This document shows, piece by piece, positions 18,962-27,278 of a stretch of DNA of 64,000 bases. Below the pieces are notes generated by a model that saw nothing but the letters and a program-made list of their open reading frames with translations, had not been told where the DNA came from and did not search any database. How positions within the stretch are numbered: the stretch's first letter is position 1; every line of letters starts with the position of its first letter. The translations under genes were made by a program, and so were the position numbers. This DNA is from an uncultured Treponema sp. (GTDB taxonomy: Bacteria > Spirochaetota > Spirochaetia > Treponematales > Treponemataceae): assembly GCA_934718065.1 (NCBI GenBank), contig CAKUZR010000008.1:1-64000 (forward strand). The letters are read 5' to 3'.

Positions 18962-21352
18962 CTATTTTTTCAACAACGCAGCAAACGGATTGTAGCTCAT
19001 TCCGTCATCGCTGCCGTAATTTCGGCCACCGCCACGCTGGGCAGAACGTTCGCCTTTATGTGCGGCTTTTGCAAAATCAGGCTTCATTCCTTTCTTTACA
19101 ACAACAACTTTTCGTCTTTCGCCTGTTTTCTCCGCAGAAGATTTTGGTGCTGAAGAAGCTCCGCCAATGCGGTTCGCAGCATCGCTTTTCAAGGAAAGAC
19201 TAATACGTTTTCTGTCTTTGTCAAGACCAATAATTGTAAATTCAAAAATATCGCCGACTTTAACAACTTCCATAGGATCAGAAACAAAACTGTCGCTAAG
19301 CTCAGAAACGTGAATCAGCGCAGTTTCGTGAAGCCCGATGTCAACAAACGCGCCGAAATCAACAACGTTCTTGATTTTTCCGGTAACTTTCATTCCTTCC
19401 TTAAGGTCTTCAAACTGAACAACGCCTTTCTGCATAATCGGAGCTGGATAACCATCGCGAGGGTCGCGGTTCGGCTTCTGAAGCTCATCGATAATGTCGT
19501 TCAAAGTTGTTTCACCGATATTGTATTTTTCGCAAAGAGCTTTTCGTGTCACATTGTCGATTTTTCCGCCGGCTTTAACTGTCGGAAGAACCTCGCGGGC
19601 AACTGCATAATTTTCAGGATGAACCCATGTGTTGTCCAAAGGATCCGCGCTTTCAGCAATTTTCAGGAATCCCGCGCACTGCTCAAAGGCTTTCGGGCCA
19701 ACGCCAGGAACTTTCTTCAAATCCTCGCGGCTCATGATTTTTCCGTTTGCGTCGCGGAACGCAACAATTTTCTTCGCTGTGGAAGTATTGATTCCGGAAA
19801 CGTATTTCAAAAGCATATAAGAAGCAGTATTCAGGTTTACGCCGACATTGTTTACAACTGAGCCAACAACTTCATCAAGCTGCTCCGCAAGTTTCTTCTG
19901 GTTTACATCATGCTGATAAAGACCTACGCCAATCGCCTTCGGGTCGATTTTTACAAGCTCCGCAAGCGGGTCCTGCAGGCGGCGTCCCATTGAAATCGCT
20001 CCTCGAACCATTACATCAAGATCAGGGAATTCTTCTGTGGCAACAGGGCTCGCCGAATAAACCGAGGCTCCCGACTCGTCAACAACCGTGTACTTCACAT
20101 CAGAATCCGCGTAGTTTTCGCTTATGACTTTTGAAACAATCGCCTGCACTTCCTGCGAGCCAGTTCCGTTTCCAACCGCAATCACCTGAATGTCATACTT
20201 GTCAACAGCGTCATTGATTGCCTTGTACGCGCCTTCCGGGTCCTGCTCCTGGAAAATCTTAAAGAATCCAAGATATTTTCCGGTTTCATCCAGAGCGGCG
20301 CATTTTGTTCCGTTTCGGTAACCTGGGTCAACGCCAAGAACTCGGCTTCCCTTGATTGGCTGCGTCATCAGAAGATTCTTCAAATTCTCGCTGAAAATTC
20401 CTATTCCGTGAGCATCCGCCTCATCAGACTCGTTTGAACGGATTTCCCGGACAACCGCCGGAGAAAGAAGACGAACAATTCCGTCCTCAATCGCCTCTTT
20501 ATGATATTTGTTGTGCGTATCTGTCTTTTTTGTTATCAGATCAACCGCCGAGTCAACATCAACTTCAATTGAAACTTCCAGCGCGCCTTCGCGTTCAGCC
20601 CGGTTCATCGCAAGAATTCTGTGCGGCTTCACCTGGTTCAGCGGCTCCGAATAATCCCAGTACATCTGGTAAGTGCTGGTTTTCATCGCCTGCTCTTCAG
20701 TCTGTCCTTCAGGAACAATTCCCTTGGACTTTATGCAGCCGGTCGCCATGTACAAATCGTGGATTGCAGTTCTGTTTTCCGAATCCTGGCTAACACGCTC
20801 GGCAATAATATCCATCGCACCGTCAAGAGCGTCTTTTGCAGTTTCAACGTTCAGCGCAGAATCCTCAGCGTCAGTCTTTATGAATTTTTCCGCTTCTTTT
20901 TCAATTAAAGCATCATCCATAACGAGCATTGCGTCAGCCAAAGGCTCAAGACCTTTTTCCTGAGCAACCATTCCGCGGGTCTTCTTTTTCTTCTTGAACG
21001 GAGCCCACAAATCCTCCAGCGCAGCAAGCGTTGTCGCCGACATAATCGCATCATACAACGAATCAGTAAGTTTTCCCTGCGCAAAAACGCCCTTCACAAT
21101 CTCAAGTCGTCTTTCCTCAAGATTTTTATATGATTTGAACAAGTGATCGCAATCGCGCACCTGAACTTCATCCAAATTTCCAGTCTTTTCTTTTCGGTAA
21201 CGGCTGATAAAGGCAATTGTACAGTCTTCCTGAATCAAACTGATAACCGCGCTAACTTGCTGAATGCGGATATTTAGCTCTTCAGCAATCTTTTTCATAA
21301 TTTCAACTTCATTGACGGTCAATGCGTCAACTGCTTCTTGTGTAAATTCCAT
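18962..21352 (-). CDS. tex: Tex family RNA-binding transcription accessory protein
   Basis: A 796-aa Tex protein. Domain order as read: N-terminal helical Tex region (IRIQQVSAVISLIQEDCTIAFISRYRKE), YqgF/RNase H-like domain starting near residue 335 (RVLGVDPGYRNGTKCAALD), helix-hairpin-helix motifs (~residues 500-560, VPGVGPKAFEQCAGFL), and an S1 RNA-binding domain at about 650-721 (KVTGKIKNVVDFGAFVDIG). A basic Gly/Lys-rich tail of ~75 residues follows, longer than in many Tex proteins. Tex binds nucleic acid and the elongating transcription complex. The ATG lacks a clear Shine-Dalgarno; a TAAAAT box lies nine bases upstream, so the leader may be very short. Confidence 0.93.
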   Translation of the reverse strand: MEFTQEAVDALTVNEVEIMKKIAEELNIRIQQVSAVISLIQEDCTIAFISRYRKEKTGNLDEVQVRDCDHLFKSYKNLEERRLEIVKGVFAQGKLTDSLYDAIMSATTLAALEDLWAPFKKKKKTRGMVAQEKGLEPLADAMLVMDDALIEKEAEKFIKTDAEDSALNVETAKDALDGAMDIIAERVSQDSENRTAIHDLYMATGCIKSKGIVPEGQTEEQAMKTSTYQMYWDYSEPLNQVKPHRILAMNRAEREGALEVSIEVDVDSAVDLITKKTDTHNKYHKEAIEDGIVRLLSPAVVREIRSNESDEADAHGIGIFSENLKNLLMTQPIKGSRVLGVDPGYRNGTKCAALDETGKYLGFFKIFQEQDPEGAYKAINDAVDKYDIQVIAVGNGTGSQEVQAIVSKVISENYADSDVKYTVVDESGASVYSASPVATEEFPDLDVMVRGAISMGRRLQDPLAELVKIDPKAIGVGLYQHDVNQKKLAEQLDEVVGSVVNNVGVNLNTASYMLLKYVSGINTSTAKKIVAFRDANGKIMSREDLKKVPGVGPKAFEQCAGFLKIAESADPLDNTWVHPENYAVAREVLPTVKAGGKIDNVTRKALCEKYNIGETTLNDIIDELQKPNRDPRDGYPAPIMQKGVVQFEDLKEGMKVTGKIKNVVDFGAFVDIGLHETALIHVSELSDSFVSDPMEVVKVGDIFEFTIIGLDKDRKRISLSLKSDAANRIGGASSAPKSSAEKTGERRKVVVVKKGMKPDFAKAAHKGERSAQRGGGRNYGSDDGMSYNPFAALLKK

Positions 21353-21399
21353 ATTATTTTGATTTTAACGTAATTTTTTACCATAAGTAAAGATTATTG

Positions 21400-21408
21400 T
21401 GATATAAT
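21400..21408 (+). promoter_or_regulatory. Promoter -10 for the PilZ-like gene
   Basis: TGA-TATAAT (extended -10, TATAAT at 21403-21408), 24 bp upstream of the ATG, which itself has GGAG. It is divergent from the tex promoter region. Confidence 0.55.
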
Positions 21409-21432
21409 ATTTTTAATTATTCTGGAGAAAAA

Positions 21433-22344
21433 ATGAGTAACCTTGTTGATGAAATCGTAAAAGGCCGAAAGACCTTCTTTATTGCGCCTGACCGATCGCT
21501 TTTTCCGCAGTCATATCTTGAGGAATATCTTACGCTTGGATATGAATGTTATTTCATCGACACTGATATTTTTCTTCCTATTGAAATCAAGATTGAAATC
21601 ATACTTTCGATTTTCAAGGATTCAATTCTTTTCTTTAATATAGACGCTCCTCTGCAGGAAGGAACTTGGCCGCGCCTTATAAGCCAGCTTCAGGAAAAAT
21701 ATCCGGAGGCTCAGTTCGGTGTAACTTACTCAAAGCGGCAGACTCTGGCGGAAAAAAACGCGATTGAAAAACTGTATCTTTACACAATCGGAATTCATTG
21801 CGGCTGCATTCAGCTTGAATACCAGAAGAAAAACAACTTTGAGCTGATTGAAAAAATCCTGTACGCGAACCAGGCTGCCGGCCGCCGAAAGAATGTCCGC
21901 GCGGTCTGCACAAACAACTGCAAATTTCAGTTTATACACGAAGAATCGGGAATCATCCAGGGCAACCTGAACGACATAAGCATTTCGCATTTCTCAGTCA
22001 CGCTTCCGGAAGGAATGGCGGAAATCGCCGAGTACGAAAAAATTCCGGACATCGCATTCACAATAAAAGGGCTCCGCTTTCATTCCGACGCAATCCTTTA
22101 CATGACAAGAAACACAGAAACTGGAATTCTTTACGTTTTCGCCTTTTCAACAAAATCAGGACAGGGCGGGCTTGACTACGCAAACAAAAAAATTCTGATT
22201 CCAAAAATCTACGAAATCATGGTTGATAACTGCACGGAGCTTCTGGACAAGCTTTTCAACTCCGCCACAAGACAGCGAAAGAACTACACAAAGCCGAATC
22301 TTGACGCGCTTACAGACTTAAACAATCTAATCGACAAGCAGTAG
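21433..22344 (+). CDS. PilZ-like c-di-GMP effector candidate
   Basis: A 303-aa cytoplasmic protein. The N-terminal ~145 residues form a domain I cannot name. From residue 150 it looks like a PilZ domain: RKNVR at 152-156 matches the RxxxR half of the c-di-GMP binding signature and NDISISHFSV (180-189) matches the (D/N)xSxxG half, with the Gly replaced by His. Such two-part proteins are common in treponemes. The degenerate second motif makes binding uncertain. It has GGAG eight bases before the ATG. A diguanylate cyclase lies 6.5 kb downstream, so ligand is made by the same genomic neighbourhood. Function (motility or envelope control) is inferred. Confidence 0.65.
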   Translation: MSNLVDEIVKGRKTFFIAPDRSLFPQSYLEEYLTLGYECYFIDTDIFLPIEIKIEIILSIFKDSILFFNIDAPLQEGTWPRLISQLQEKYPEAQFGVTYSKRQTLAEKNAIEKLYLYTIGIHCGCIQLEYQKKNNFELIEKILYANQAAGRRKNVRAVCTNNCKFQFIHEESGIIQGNLNDISISHFSVTLPEGMAEIAEYEKIPDIAFTIKGLRFHSDAILYMTRNTETGILYVFAFSTKSGQGGLDYANKKILIPKIYEIMVDNCTELLDKLFNSATRQRKNYTKPNLDALTDLNNLIDKQ

Positions 22345-22358
22345 TCCGCGCTGAATTT

Positions 22359-23273
22359 CTAATTGATTTTCCACTTGTTGTTTTCGCGGGAAAAACGTTT
22401 CGCGTTCACTTCCAGAAGCCGCCCGTCATCACCAAGCATTTTCACCATATTTGTAATCAGATTCACTTCTGAAATTTTAAAGTTCGTGCCGTCGTAATAA
22501 ATATGAACGCCTTCCGCCGGAAGTTTTTTGCGCGCCTCGCTGTACCAGTCAAATTCATACGAAAGACAGCAAAGCAAACGTCCGCACTGTCCGCTTATTT
22601 TCATTGAATTCAAAGAAAGATTCTGGTCTTTCGCCATCCGGATTGAAACCGGGCGCAGCTTGTCACTTATTCCGTGGCAGCAGAACGGTCTTCCGCACGC
22701 GCCAAGTCCGCCGACAATCCTTGACTCATCGCGAACGCCAATCTGACGCAGCTCAATGCGCATTTTGAACACGCCGACCAAATCCTTCACAAGTTCCCTA
22801 AAGTCAACGCGGCTTTCAGAACTGAAGAAAAACAACGCTTTCGGCTCGTCCGCAAGAAAATGCACAGAAATCAGCTTCATTTCCAGCTTGTGGAGCGCAA
22901 CTTTTTCCTTGAAAACAGAAACTGCTTCCTTTTCCTTTGCGTTGTTTTCCGCTTCTTTCGCAAGATCCTCCGAAGAAGCCTTGCGTTCAATCACAACAAC
23001 ATCGGAAGGCTTTATGCCCATCGGCTTTTTTGAAAGACCTATGAATTTCGCAATGTCCTTGCCGTACCGGGTAGGAACAATAACTTTCTCGCCCACGCGC
23101 ACGTCAATTTTCTTTTCATTTCTTGCATAAACAGTTTCGCAGGAATAATCAAGCTTCAGCACGCAAAGCGGACTGTCAAAAACATAATCTTCTTCCCGGC
23201 CGTTTTCGCCGTCATCTTCCAGTGACGAAAGATTTTCATTTTCATCTATATCTTCTTCAAAAATATCACTCAT
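22359..23273 (-). CDS. ricT: PSP1-domain protein, RicT/YaaT family
   Basis: A 304-aa protein with an acidic N-terminus and a PSP1 C-terminal domain. The cysteine pattern CGRPFCC...CGRLLCC is the signature of RicT (YaaT), which in Bacillus forms a complex with RicA and RicF, carries Fe-S clusters and supports RNA maturation by RNase Y. Those partners are not visible here. It is the last gene of the minus-strand M23-bactofilin-yaaR-ricT run and is convergent with the PilZ-like gene, with only 14 bp between stops. Confidence 0.88.
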   Translation of the reverse strand: MSDIFEEDIDENENLSSLEDDGENGREEDYVFDSPLCVLKLDYSCETVYARNEKKIDVRVGEKVIVPTRYGKDIAKFIGLSKKPMGIKPSDVVVIERKASSEDLAKEAENNAKEKEAVSVFKEKVALHKLEMKLISVHFLADEPKALFFFSSESRVDFRELVKDLVGVFKMRIELRQIGVRDESRIVGGLGACGRPFCCHGISDKLRPVSIRMAKDQNLSLNSMKISGQCGRLLCCLSYEFDWYSEARKKLPAEGVHIYYDGTNFKISEVNLITNMVKMLGDDGRLLEVNAKRFSRENNKWKIN

Positions 23274-23296
23274 AAACTATTTTTCCTAATTATACC

Positions 23297-23851
23297 TTAT
23301 TCCGCCAAAAAATCCACCAGCAAGCCTTTAATCTCTTCAATTTTTGCCAGCAAATTCAGCTTGTCCGCGTGATTCTGCAGAACCATCAGCGCAAGCTCGT
23401 CAAGTTTTTTATCAACAATCCGCACGTTGAACAGCGGATCGACCGGCCTTTTTTCTTCAAAATAAACCGATTTCTTGTGGGAAACGCCCAGCCTTTTGCG
23501 GGTTCTGATTTCGTAGTTGTTTTTTTCAATATATTTTATGAACTGCCCGACTGCCTTTCTGAAAACAGCGACATTTCTTTCGTTTGCAGCCCCGGAAAGT
23601 TCTTCGGCCGCCGTGTCAACCGCGTCTTTCAGATAATTCACCGCCTCCTCAACGGAAAGCCCCGCAATTTCCGCCGGAAGCCCCGCATTCGCAAGCTCCA
23701 CAAGCTCCTCTTCTTTTTTCATAATGCTTGCAAAAGAAGATTTTTTTGTTTTTTCAGATTTCAGCTTGCTCTGTTCCTTTTGAGCCTGCCGGGAAGCAGC
23801 GGATGCAGCGGAAAAATACAGCGATGAATTCAATACATCAAAATCGCCCAT
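23297..23851 (-). CDS. YaaR family protein (DUF327)
   Basis: A 184-aa protein, mainly helical, with the YaaR family core (VAVFRKAVGQFIKYIEKNNYEI and RVVDKKLDELALMVLQ-like end; here RIVDKKLDELALMVLQNHAD). The family is of unknown biochemical function and often sits beside yaaT/ricT, as here. Its ATG overlaps the bactofilin stop by one base (TAATG), indicating translational coupling. The first 45 residues are low-complexity and Ser/Lys-rich. Confidence 0.8.
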   Translation of the reverse strand: MGDFDVLNSSLYFSAASAASRQAQKEQSKLKSEKTKKSSFASIMKKEEELVELANAGLPAEIAGLSVEEAVNYLKDAVDTAAEELSGAANERNVAVFRKAVGQFIKYIEKNNYEIRTRKRLGVSHKKSVYFEEKRPVDPLFNVRIVDKKLDELALMVLQNHADKLNLLAKIEEIKGLLVDFLAE

Positions 23852-24261
23852 TAAAAAACTGCCTTGTCCCGGATTGCCTTCTGCTGAAGGAAATATTTTT
23901 TCGCCTCTTCAAAGCGTTCCTCATCAGAAATCGAAATGCAGTGTCCCTGAAAAATAACATCGTCTTCCATCTGCACTTTTTTTGTAATTATATTGCCAAC
24001 CACAGCAGATGAAGAAAGAAGCTTTACGCCTTCCTTTGCGGAAATATCGCCAAGAACAATTCCGCCCACAATCGCGGATTTTGCGGTAAGATTTCCCCGG
24101 ATTTTCGCTTTTTCACTTATAATCACTGCGCCGTCAGTATCAATATCGCCGTCAATATCGCCGTCTATGCGTATAAAGCCATTGGCGTGCAAGTTCCCCT
24201 GAATAAAAGAACCGCCTCCAACCAGCGTGTTTATTGAAATGTCATCCGAACGAAACGCCAT
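23851..24261 (-). CDS. Bactofilin
   Basis: A 136-aa polymer-forming cytoskeletal protein. After a short leader the DUF583 beta-helix core is clear: repeated short strands with Gly turns (GGGSFIQGNLHANGFIRIDG, DGDIDTDGAVIISEKAKIRG, GNIITKK). Bactofilins assemble without nucleotide into filaments that scaffold cell-wall enzymes. It lies six bases downstream of an M23 peptidase gene, the typical bactofilin partner that remodels peptidoglycan for cell shape; in spirochaetes this fits helical form. Length is typical. Confidence 0.92.
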   Translation of the reverse strand: MAFRSDDISINTLVGGGSFIQGNLHANGFIRIDGDIDGDIDTDGAVIISEKAKIRGNLTAKSAIVGGIVLGDISAKEGVKLLSSSAVVGNIITKKVQMEDDVIFQGHCISISDEERFEEAKKYFLQQKAIRDKAVF

Positions 24262-24267
24262 ATATTC

Positions 24268-25290
24268 CTATTTAGAAAATTTAATATTGATGTATTTTAC
24301 CGGATCAACTACGTCCGAACCGATATGAACTTCATAATGAAGATGAGGCCCTGTTGTAACACCAGTGTTTCCAATGTAGCCAATCACCTGGCCCTGGTTT
24401 ACAAATTCACCTTTTTTTACACGGGTTGCGCTCATGTGGGCGTAACGCGTGTACATACCATGCTTGTGGCGGATAATAATATTTATACCAAAGCTAGCGT
24501 CGTAGCCAACTGTTACAACCTGACCGTTCGCGGTTGCCATGATCGGGTCGCCTGAACGCCATGTTGAAAAGTCGATTCCCTTGTGAATGTACCACTGCCC
24601 TGTAATAGCGTGGATATTCGGCCCGAACTGCTGGGAAATATGAACATTCGGATTATTAACCGGCCAGATGTTAGGAATTTCCCGGAACAACGAACTCTGG
24701 TTGTCAAGCATTTTTCCAATCTGCTCAATCGGCTGAACAGCTTCCTCAAGATACGAAGTAAGAGAGCGAACATCGGCCGTTTCATTCACCGAGCCGGCGG
24801 CTGAATCATTCGAGCCAAGCAGCGACATCAAATCTCCGCCCTGGATTGAAGCCTGGGAAACATTGCTGCTTCTGTTAAGCCCAAGAAGCGAAAGCGACTG
24901 CGAAAGCGAAGCCTGAAAACGTTTCGCCGCCTGCAGAAGGTTTGTGTTTTCATCGCGGAGCTCGTCAAGGCTCGCAAGCGTCTCGCGGTTTTTGTTCACA
25001 AGGCGCGAAATCTCCGTGTTGGAAATAACAGCGCGCCGGTTGAAATAAAAGAAAGAGGCGACAATTCCTGCCACCAGAAGAATCCCGAACGAAAGCGCAA
25101 AAACATTTGTCTGGATGTTTATAACTTTGCTCTGGGAATGAGGAACAATCATTATTGTCAGCTTGCTATCAAAAACCTTGAATAGCCTTACAAAGAAATT
25201 TCCGATTGCCTTGAAAAAAGAAACAAATCCGCTGTGGACATTTGAAGCAATCTTCTTTTCGATGTTTTTATATCTTTGTGTTCTTGCCAA
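24268..25290 (-). CDS. M23 (LytM) family membrane-anchored endopeptidase
   Basis: A 340-aa protein with a cytoplasmic ~60-residue N-terminus, one transmembrane helix (~63-83), a coiled-coil stretch (~90-130) and a C-terminal M23 domain facing the periplasm. Zinc ligands expected for the family are all present: H236 and D240 (HKGID) and H318 in GPHLHYEVH, with H285 (YAHM) in the catalytic position. It should therefore be an active peptidoglycan DD-endopeptidase. The start codon is TTG with GGAG six bases upstream. First gene of the operon with bactofilin, yaaR and ricT. Confidence 0.9.
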   Translation of the reverse strand: MARTQRYKNIEKKIASNVHSGFVSFFKAIGNFFVRLFKVFDSKLTIMIVPHSQSKVINIQTNVFALSFGILLVAGIVASFFYFNRRAVISNTEISRLVNKNRETLASLDELRDENTNLLQAAKRFQASLSQSLSLLGLNRSSNVSQASIQGGDLMSLLGSNDSAAGSVNETADVRSLTSYLEEAVQPIEQIGKMLDNQSSLFREIPNIWPVNNPNVHISQQFGPNIHAITGQWYIHKGIDFSTWRSGDPIMATANGQVVTVGYDASFGINIIIRHKHGMYTRYAHMSATRVKKGEFVNQGQVIGYIGNTGVTTGPHLHYEVHIGSDVVDPVKYINIKFSK

Positions 25291-25335
25291 ATTAATCTCC
25301 GTTAATATTTATAAAAAATACCACGCGATTTTTTT

Positions 25336-25364
25336 AGTATAACAACAGAGTTTGCCGCTGTCAA
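25336..25364 (-). promoter_or_regulatory. Promoter of the M23-bactofilin-yaaR-ricT operon
   Basis: Minus-strand TTGACA (25359-25364), 17-nt spacer, TATACT (25336-25341). Near-consensus, 46 bp upstream of the TTG start. Confidence 0.7.
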
Positions 25365-25390
25365 ATTTTATCATATTTAACTTTAAAAGT

Positions 25391-25419
25391 TTGACAACTA
25401 AAAAAATCTATATTATCTT
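25391..25419 (+). promoter_or_regulatory. Promoter of tatD-dus
   Basis: TTGACA (25391-25396), 17-nt spacer, TATCTT (25414-25419), divergent from the M23 promoter. The leader contains a perfect inverted repeat (25457-25472). Confidence 0.55.
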
Positions 25420-25456
25420 TATCGGTAGAAACGAACAAAAAATGTATCGTTTTATT

Positions 25457-25472
25457 TAGACATTCCTGTCTA
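25457..25472. repeat. Inverted repeat in the tatD leader
   Basis: TAGACA-ttcc-TGTCTA, a perfect 6-bp inverted repeat between promoter and tatD start. It could be an operator or a small RNA hairpin; no T run follows. Confidence 0.4.
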
Positions 25473-25497
25473 CAAAATAATCTTTTGGAAGAAAGCC

Positions 25498-26277
25498 ATG
25501 CAATTTTTTGATACTCACGCTCACATCGGGCTTATTTACGATGATCCTATCGAACAACTACGCGTAATTCAGCAAGCTAAGATTGCTGGAGTTGCCCGTA
25601 TTGTCAGCATTAATAATTCTCTGCACGATTTTGCCAGGGTTTATCCTCAGATCAAGGCGATTCCAGGCATTTACCATGCGGTTGGCGTTGCTCCGTCTGA
25701 AGTAGCGAATCCGGGCGCGGACTACATCAATAAAATAGAAGAATATTTAAAGCTTCCGAATGTTGTTGCCGTCGGCGAAACAGGACTTGACTACTACAAG
25801 CAGTTCGGCGACAAGCGTTCACAGATTGAGCTTTTCATCACTCAGCTTGACCTTGCGCAGAAACACAATCTGCCTGTAATAATCCACAACCGCAACGCCG
25901 GAAAAGATCTTTTTGATATATTGAAAGAAAGAATTCCAAGCGCGGGAGCAATTCTTCACTGCTACTCGGAAGACGCTGAATACGCAAAAAAATGCCTGGA
26001 CATGAACATCTGGTTTTCGTTCGCGGGAAATTTAACTTACAGAAACGCGCGGAATCTTCACGAAACAGTTCTGAACATTCCGCACGACAGAATTCTTATT
26101 GAAACAGAATCTCCGTTCATGATTCCTGCTGAATACCGGGAAAGAAAACGCACAATGCCGGCATATCTTCCTTCAACAGCAAAATTCCTTGCCGAAATGC
26201 TTGAAACTGACCTGGAAGAACTCAGCGCACAGCTTTGGAAGAACAGCTGCAAGGCGTTCAACCTGCCGGAAGAATAA
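25498..26277 (+). CDS. tatD: TatD family metal-dependent hydrolase
   Basis: A 259-aa TatD-type DNase. Metal-binding HAH is present near the N-terminus (FFDTHAHIG), followed by GETGLDYYKQF with the conserved Glu, IIHNRNAGKD, ILHCYSED and the ETESPF motif (here IETESPFMIP). Family members are 3'-5' exonucleases acting on damaged or fragmented DNA. ATG is preceded by GGAAG. Two bases separate its stop from the dus start, so the pair is one transcript. The conserved final Asp of TatD (ETDSP) is Ser-substituted context ETESP here, a conservative Asp to Glu change. Confidence 0.88.
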   Translation: MQFFDTHAHIGLIYDDPIEQLRVIQQAKIAGVARIVSINNSLHDFARVYPQIKAIPGIYHAVGVAPSEVANPGADYINKIEEYLKLPNVVAVGETGLDYYKQFGDKRSQIELFITQLDLAQKHNLPVIIHNRNAGKDLFDILKERIPSAGAILHCYSEDAEYAKKCLDMNIWFSFAGNLTYRNARNLHETVLNIPHDRILIETESPFMIPAEYRERKRTMPAYLPSTAKFLAEMLETDLEELSAQLWKNSCKAFNLPEE

Positions 26278-26279
26278 AA

Positions 26280-27269
26280 ATGCTTTATCATCCGGTAAAA
26301 ATTGGCTCAATAGAACTCGGCGGAAATCTTTTCCTTGCGCCGGTTGCAGGCTACAGCGACCGCTCATTCCGTTCAATCTGCATTGAAAACGGAGCGTCGT
26401 TCACGTACACGGAAATGGTTTCCGCGGAAGCACTCACGCGGAACAACTTGAAAACAGAAACTCTTATGCGCCGCGCCGAAAACGAAAAAGTTTATTCAGT
26501 TCAGATTTTTGGAGGCGAGCCCCGGAAAATGGCGGAGGCCGCTGAAATCGTTCTGGAGAAAACCCGCTGCGAGTGCATCGACATAAACTGCGGCTGCCCC
26601 GTTCCAAAAATTGTAAAAACCGGAGCCGGCTCAGCATTGACTCAAAATCCGGAGATGCTGAAAAAAGTTGCGGAAGCAGTTGTGAACGCCGCAAAGGGAA
26701 GAGCCGCTGTAACCGTGAAAATCCGTTCCGGCTGGGACCAGAATTCCATAACATACAACGAAGCCGCGCAAGCTGCGCTGGAAGCCGGAGTAAACGCAAT
26801 CACAATGCATCCAAGAACAAAAGTCCAGGGCTACGAAGGAAAATCCGACTGGACAAAACTCCGCGAGCTGGTGAAACTTGCGGAAGGAAAAGTTCCTGTC
26901 TTTGGTTCGGGAGACCTTTTCACGCCGGAAGACGCAAAAAGAATGCTTGAAGAAACCGGCGTTGACGGAGTAATGTTCGCCCGCGGCGCAATGGGAAATC
27001 CTTTTATTTTCACAAAGACAATCCAGCTGCTCAAAAACGGAAGCTACGAGGAAATTCCAATTTCCGAGCGGCTGAAAACCGGATTCAGGGAACTTGAAAT
27101 GCTTTCCGCCGACACAAGCGAAAAAAGCGCCTGCATGGAAATGCGGAAAAGATTCTGCGCCTATTCAAAGGGAATTTCCGGCGGCGCGGAGCTTCGTCAA
27201 AAAACAGTTCACGCTTCTTCAATAGAAGAATACCACGCAATATTTGACCCTTACATAATTTCGGGATAA
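26280..27269 (+). CDS. dus: tRNA-dihydrouridine synthase (DusB-like)
   Basis: A 329-aa FMN-dependent enzyme that reduces uridines in the tRNA D-loop. Motifs: LAPVAGYSDRSFR at the N-terminus, VQIFGGEP, and the catalytic-cysteine block CIDINCGCPVPKIVKTGAGSAL (Cys in NCGCP), then KIRSGWD and HPRTKVQGY, and the FMN phosphate site GSGDL with ARGAMGNPFIF. Start at 26280 rather than 26235 because the upstream codons merely read through the tatD end. Order and motifs fit the DusB subgroup. Confidence 0.92.
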   Translation: MLYHPVKIGSIELGGNLFLAPVAGYSDRSFRSICIENGASFTYTEMVSAEALTRNNLKTETLMRRAENEKVYSVQIFGGEPRKMAEAAEIVLEKTRCECIDINCGCPVPKIVKTGAGSALTQNPEMLKKVAEAVVNAAKGRAAVTVKIRSGWDQNSITYNEAAQAALEAGVNAITMHPRTKVQGYEGKSDWTKLRELVKLAEGKVPVFGSGDLFTPEDAKRMLEETGVDGVMFARGAMGNPFIFTKTIQLLKNGSYEEIPISERLKTGFRELEMLSADTSEKSACMEMRKRFCAYSKGISGGAELRQKTVHASSIEEYHAIFDPYIISG

Positions 27270-27272
27270 AAT
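27244..27272 (+). promoter_or_regulatory. Promoter for the DUF5312-like gene, leaderless geometry
   Basis: TTGACC (27244-27249), 17-nt spacer, TAAAAT (27267-27272), inside the end of dus. Exactly six bases separate the -10 from the ATG at 27279, so transcription should start at the ATG. Confidence 0.7.
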
Positions 27273-27278
27273 CAAAGA

